DNA of 62,443 bases from UBA1876 sp964515395 (GTDB taxonomy: Bacteria; Synergistota; Synergistia; Synergistales; Thermovirgaceae): positions 1 to 62,443 of the forward strand of contig CAZERC010000006.1 of NCBI GenBank assembly GCA_964515395.1, written 5' to 3'. A program made the translations under genes and the position numbers. Positions 59,163 through 62,443 of this stretch are shown here, piece by piece. Numbering within the stretch: the stretch's first letter is position 1; every line of letters starts with the position of its first letter. The notes beneath the pieces were generated by a model. That model had not been told where the DNA came from. It ran no database searches and was given only the letters and a program-made list of their open reading frames with translations.

Positions 59163-60112
59163 AAGACCGAGAGAAAAGTCTTGCGGATCTGAGTGAACAG
59201 GCCAAACAGCGACGAGAGGCCGCGGGCCTCTCCCTGGAGGAAATATCACAGAGCACGAAAATACATAGAAGGTTTCTCGAAGCCATAGAACAGGGAGATA
59301 TCGACAAACTTCCGGGAATGGTTTTTTCCAGGGGATTCATCAAGAATTATCTGGTTTCTATCGGTGCGGAAGACCTCTACCCCGAGTTTGAGAATCTCTT
59401 GAAAACCGATGCCGGGGCCGTCCAGACGGAATCGCTCGTCAGCTACATGCCGCCGCAGAAAGGATTCCAGAAAAATTCCAGATGGTGGCTGTACGGTCTT
59501 CTCTTTGCAATTATCGGTATTTCGCTTTTTATCGTATGGCAGCAGCGGGATGACCTCATTGCGTTAAAGGAGAATCCTCCCGCGACAGACACTGCCGTCC
59601 TGTCGGAGGACCAGTCCACAGAGGCGGAATCACTTGTTGAACCTGAGATCGCGGCGGTCCCGGAGGAGTCCGGGGAAAAGGTGCAGAAGCCGGAAAAGTC
59701 CGGAGAGCAGAAGGGAACGGAAAATGCTGAAGTAGAGGAAATTGCCGCCCCTGTCTCCCAGGGCGGGACGGATCGGCCGGTATCTCCCGACGAAGACATG
59801 GCCTGGCTGCCCGGCAGCGAGGAACGGGAGGCTTCTCTTCAGGAGGAATCTGTTGCGGAAGGGAATCTGGTGATTCGTGCCGCGGGTCCGTGCTGGATCC
59901 GTGTCACCAGAAATGAAGAGATCACCTTCCAGGGAACGCTTCAAAGTGGGGACGTGCATCGAGTTACCGTAGATTCGGCAACGAGGATTCGGTACGGAAA
60001 CGCCGGCGCTGTCAGGCACTCGTGGAATGGAGATGACCTCGGAACAATCGGTGGAAGCGGAGAGGTCGTGACATTGGAATATCTCCCCGACGGCTCAAGA
60101 AACAGGTTGTAG
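59159..60112 (+). CDS. rodZ: RodZ-like helix-turn-helix membrane protein
   Basis: A 317-aa protein: cytoplasmic xre-type HTH (~8-70, LSEQAKQRREAAGLSLEEIS, FSRGFIKNYL), one membrane helix (~110-130), an acidic Glu/Pro-rich linker and a C-terminal DUF4115 beta domain (LVIRAAGPCWIRVTRNEE). RodZ links MreB to the cell-wall elongation machine. TTG start overlapping the rpe stop, with GGAGG 10 bases before. Confidence 0.9.
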   Translation: MKDREKSLADLSEQAKQRREAAGLSLEEISQSTKIHRRFLEAIEQGDIDKLPGMVFSRGFIKNYLVSIGAEDLYPEFENLLKTDAGAVQTESLVSYMPPQKGFQKNSRWWLYGLLFAIIGISLFIVWQQRDDLIALKENPPATDTAVLSEDQSTEAESLVEPEIAAVPEESGEKVQKPEKSGEQKGTENAEVEEIAAPVSQGGTDRPVSPDEDMAWLPGSEEREASLQEESVAEGNLVIRAAGPCWIRVTRNEEITFQGTLQSGDVHRVTVDSATRIRYGNAGAVRHSWNGDDLGTIGGSGEVVTLEYLPDGSRNRL

Positions 60113-60118
60113 ATCTTT

Positions 60119-61423
60119 ATGAAAATATTCCTTCTCACGCTCGGGTGTGCGAAAAATCAGGTAGACAGCGAAAGACTTGCGGGGATGCTTGAAGCCTCCG
60201 GGTTTGATCTCGTCGACGATGTCAAGCAGGCGGAGACCGCTCTGGTGAATACCTGCGGATTCATCCTTCCGGCCGTGGAGGAAAGCCTTGACGCGATTCT
60301 CGACCTGGAGCATCTCAAAAAATCGGGAGACCTCGAAAAAATCGGCGTCATTGGATGCCTGGTGAATCGTTACGGGGATTCCCTCAAAAAGGAACTGCCG
60401 TCCGTCGATTTCTGGGCGGGAGCCGACGAAGCCGAAAAGGTGGTCGAAGCCCTCGGGGGGACTCCCGGGGGGGTGAGGGGCGCACTCCTGCCTGGAGACT
60501 CGCCCTGGTCCAGATATCTGAAAATTGCCGAAGGTTGTGACAACAGGTGCAGCTATTGCACCATACCAGCCATCAGGGGAGCGTTGCGAAGCCGGAGCGA
60601 AAGGGACATCCTCGACGACGCCCGCAGGCTCGCCGACTCAGGGGCCAGGGAAATCTGCCTTGTTGGTCAGGACCTGACGGCCTGGGGTATGGACAGATTC
60701 GGGGAGTCAGCCCTCACGGAACTGTTGCAGCGGCTCGAGGAAGCCCTGGAAGGGCGCGACCTCTGGATCAGGCTTCTGTATCTGCATCCCGCACGGGTGA
60801 CGAAAAGACTGGTGGAAACCATCGCCAAGAGTTCCGTCATCCTGAATTATTTGGATGTTCCTGTCCAGCACGTGGACAAAGATATCCTCGAGGCCATGAA
60901 CAGGGGGCGCTTTTCGGAGGAAGAAATACGAAGGCCCTTTGAATGGGCCCGTTCCGCCGATGCCGATTTTGCCCTCAGGACGACCATCATTACCGGTTTC
61001 CCCGGCGAAACGGAGAGCCGGTTTTTGAAACTGGTTGACTTTCTCGAGGATCTCGAGCTTGACAGGGTGGGCGTGTTTCCGTACTCCGAGGAGGAGGGGA
61101 CGGCCGCGGCCCTTCTTTCTCCCTCGATTCCGCAGGATGTCAGGCAGAGAAGGGCCGAGGAGATCCTGGAAGTCCAAGAGGAAATCTCCTGGAAGAGACA
61201 GCGCCGTTTCGTGGGGCGCCGTTTGCGCGTTCTGGTGGAAGGGACCGGTGGCGACGGGGAAGGTTCGGCCTGGGGCAGGTCCTTCAGGGATGCTCCTGAG
61301 GTTGACGGGATTGTGGAAATCAAAAAGGGTTTCGGTTGTACTCCCGGTCATTTTGCCGACGTTGAGATCACCGAAAGTTACGAGCATGACCTTGAAGGAG
61401 TTTTCGTGCGGAATGAGTCTTGA
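60119..61423 (+). CDS. rimO: Ribosomal protein S12 methylthiotransferase RimO
   Basis: A 434-aa radical-SAM methylthiotransferase: auxiliary cluster Cys C10, C46 and C80 in the UPF0004 domain, radical-SAM C140, C144 and C147 (CDNRCSYC), and a C-terminal TRAM domain. RimO rather than MiaB by FLLTLGCAKNQVDSE and VFPYSEEEGTAA. Weak Shine-Dalgarno. Overlaps pgpA by 11 bases. Confidence 0.96.
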   Translation: MKIFLLTLGCAKNQVDSERLAGMLEASGFDLVDDVKQAETALVNTCGFILPAVEESLDAILDLEHLKKSGDLEKIGVIGCLVNRYGDSLKKELPSVDFWAGADEAEKVVEALGGTPGGVRGALLPGDSPWSRYLKIAEGCDNRCSYCTIPAIRGALRSRSERDILDDARRLADSGAREICLVGQDLTAWGMDRFGESALTELLQRLEEALEGRDLWIRLLYLHPARVTKRLVETIAKSSVILNYLDVPVQHVDKDILEAMNRGRFSEEEIRRPFEWARSADADFALRTTIITGFPGETESRFLKLVDFLEDLELDRVGVFPYSEEEGTAAALLSPSIPQDVRQRRAEEILEVQEEISWKRQRRFVGRRLRVLVEGTGGDGEGSAWGRSFRDAPEVDGIVEIKKGFGCTPGHFADVEITESYEHDLEGVFVRNES

Positions 61424-61886
61424 TGCTTTCTACAGGCAATGCAGCACGTGTTTCGGAATCGGGTTTCTGACGAATATGCCGGGAACCGTCGCATCGGCGG
61501 CGGCCTTTCTGGTTTACATCCTGGTTCCAGTCCCCCTTTGGCTGGTTCTGGCAGTTGCGGTACTGGGCGTTGTTACCGCGGGGCGGTATTCCCTTGGACA
61601 GAACAGGGAAGATCCCTCGGAGGTTGTCATCGACGAAGTGATTGGTACCTGGATCGCCATGACAGGTCTTTCCCCCGGGCTTGGACTCCCCGCGCTTTTT
61701 TTGTTCAGGGTTTTCGACATCATCAAGCCCTTTCCCGTGAACACGGCCGAGAAGCTGCCCGGAGGCACAGGGATCATTGCTGACGACATCGTGGCAGGCC
61801 TGTACGCCAATGTGATCGTCCGGGCCGTGGAATGGCTTTTCCTTGCGGGAGGTCTCGCGGCCTTTTATGAACGAATCTTTCAGTAG
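61413..61886 (+). CDS. pgpA: Phosphatidylglycerophosphatase A
   Basis: A 157-aa membrane phosphatase of phospholipid synthesis: GFLTNMPGTVASAAAF near the N-terminus, DPSEVVIDEVIGTWIAM (acidic cluster with conserved Asp and Glu) and FRVFDIIKPFPVN, IADDIVAGLYANV. Four helices. The start within the rimO tail fits family length. Confidence 0.95.
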   Translation: MSLDAFYRQCSTCFGIGFLTNMPGTVASAAAFLVYILVPVPLWLVLAVAVLGVVTAGRYSLGQNREDPSEVVIDEVIGTWIAMTGLSPGLGLPALFLFRVFDIIKPFPVNTAEKLPGGTGIIADDIVAGLYANVIVRAVEWLFLAGGLAAFYERIFQ

Positions 61887-61904
61887 AAAAAGCAGGTGTT
61901 GCCC

Positions 61905-62443
61905 GTGGCTCATGAAGCGGTACTCATTGCTGTAGGGGACGAATTGCTCTCAGGAAACGGCCGGGAGGGAAACTGTTCCTGGCTTGCGTCACAACTGACG
62001 ACCCTTGGATGGAGAATCCTCTCGATACAGATCGTCCCCGATAACGAGGAAGTTCTTGTCGATGTCATCGGTTCCTGGATCGGGAAAACGGATGTGCTTG
62101 TCCTTTCCGGCGGACTTGGGCCGACACATGATGACAGGACCCGGGAGGCCCTTTCCCGCCTTCTGGGCAGTCCCCTGGTAAAACGGGATGATGTTTACGA
62201 GCGCATCCTGTCCCGTTACCATGGTGACATACGATCCGTGCTTGAGGAATCGGCGAACAAGCAGGCCATGGTTCCTGCCGCTGCCGAGGCTCTTTACAAT
62301 TCTCAGGGGTCTGCTTTGGCCATCCGGGCGGAAAGGGACAGGACGGCAATTTTTGCCTTTCCCGGAGTTCCCTGGGAGTTCCGTGCACTTGCCGAAGAGG
62401 AGCTTTTGCCCCGTCTTGCTCCGGACGGCAAAGTACAGCGAAT
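61905..62443 (+). CDS. cinA: CinA-family protein, N-terminal part (cut by window end)
   Basis: The first 179 codons of a CinA/MoaB-like protein: VLIAVGDELLSGNGREGNCSWLA, VLSGGLGPTHDDRTREAL and the NKQAMVPAAAE and FAFPGVPWEF motifs. GTG start with CAGGTG upstream, 18 bases after pgpA. The C-terminal nicotinamide-nucleotide deamidase domain (PncC) would lie beyond the window if present. Confidence 0.93.
   Translation, partial: MAHEAVLIAVGDELLSGNGREGNCSWLASQLTTLGWRILSIQIVPDNEEVLVDVIGSWIGKTDVLVLSGGLGPTHDDRTREALSRLLGSPLVKRDDVYERILSRYHGDIRSVLEESANKQAMVPAAAEALYNSQGSALAIRAERDRTAIFAFPGVPWEFRALAEEELLPRLAPDGKVQR

Noticed and set aside
1..62443. Search by eye for tRNA, rRNA, CRISPR arrays and insertion sequences
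   Set aside because: No cloverleaf with CCA end, no rRNA motif, no regularly spaced repeats and no transposase-like protein were seen; a tRNAscan or Infernal run could still find a small RNA I missed.

Overview
The window reads as a draft-assembly piece of a diderm, strictly anaerobic, amino-acid- and peptide-fermenting bacterium, most likely a Synergistota (Synergistaceae-like) genome. Evidence seen: moderately high GC; a late lipid A acyltransferase (outer membrane); superoxide reductase plus ferritin (anaerobe oxygen defence); two glutamate dehydrogenases; an OPT oligopeptide transporter with a P1 peptidase and an M20 amidohydrolase; and a small selenoprotein gene. The phylum call is inference from gene content, not from a marker search. 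Almost every gene has a clear Shine-Dalgarno and many neighbours overlap by 4 bases (ATGA), so operons are tight. No rRNA, tRNA, CRISPR array or insertion sequence was seen. Bases 1-61 hold nothing recognisable.

Layout. 62-5.5 kb: Sir2, a wrecked nucleobase permease, desulfoferrodoxin-ferritin-flavin reductase, a TIGR02757 protein, MntP, dCMP deaminase. 5.5-8.8 kb: a CbxX-type AAA ATPase fused to a long TPR array, then an HD hydrolase. 9.4-14.5 kb: OPT transporter, P1 peptidase, NarL-type two-component system. 14.6-24 kb: beta-CASP nuclease-like protein, envelope proteins of unknown function, TyrS, lipid A acyltransferase, MnmE, an aminotransferase and an M48 peptidase. 24.1-29.3 kb: a serine operon (class V aminotransferase, SerA, histidine-family phosphatase, ApgM). 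29.3-31.7 kb: YhaM-like nuclease, RluA-type synthase, selenoprotein. 31.7-34.9 kb: two paralogous glutamate dehydrogenases, each with its own leader and terminator. 34.9-42.7 kb: PPDK-N protein, AsnS, M20 amidohydrolase, AMP-ligase, CitC, SGNH hydrolase. 42.7-50 kb: a leftward his operon (hisZ-hisG-hisB-hisH-hisA-hisF-hisIE-HAD) divergent from hisC; hisD is absent. 50-54.3 kb: MocR-like protein, CitX, FCD/GntR regulator, DegT aminotransferase. 54.4-62.4 kb: YugP protease, then a housekeeping run (DUF6391-like, RsmB, PASTA protein, Rpe, RodZ-like, RimO, PgpA, CinA cut by the window end).

The most striking find is upstream of the serine operon: a good promoter (TTGACC, 17 bases, TATACA), a 41-codon leader ORF in which 12 of 14 consecutive codons are Ser, Gly or Cys, mutually exclusive RNA pairings, and a 13-bp intrinsic terminator ending 18 bases before the first structural gene. 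This is the anatomy of a trp/his-type ribosome-mediated attenuator, here apparently sensing charged tRNA-Ser (or tRNA-Gly/Cys). Second is an in-frame TGA at codon 34 of a 103-codon gene with a SECIS-like hairpin at the expected distance, i.e. a selenoprotein that ordinary gene callers break. Others worth checking: a structured, possibly pseudoknotted leader before the second glutamate dehydrogenase, a MocR-like protein lacking the PLP lysine, a HAD phosphatase candidate for the missing histidinol-phosphatase, and a 100-N scaffold gap in apgM that is an artefact of a 55-base contig overlap.
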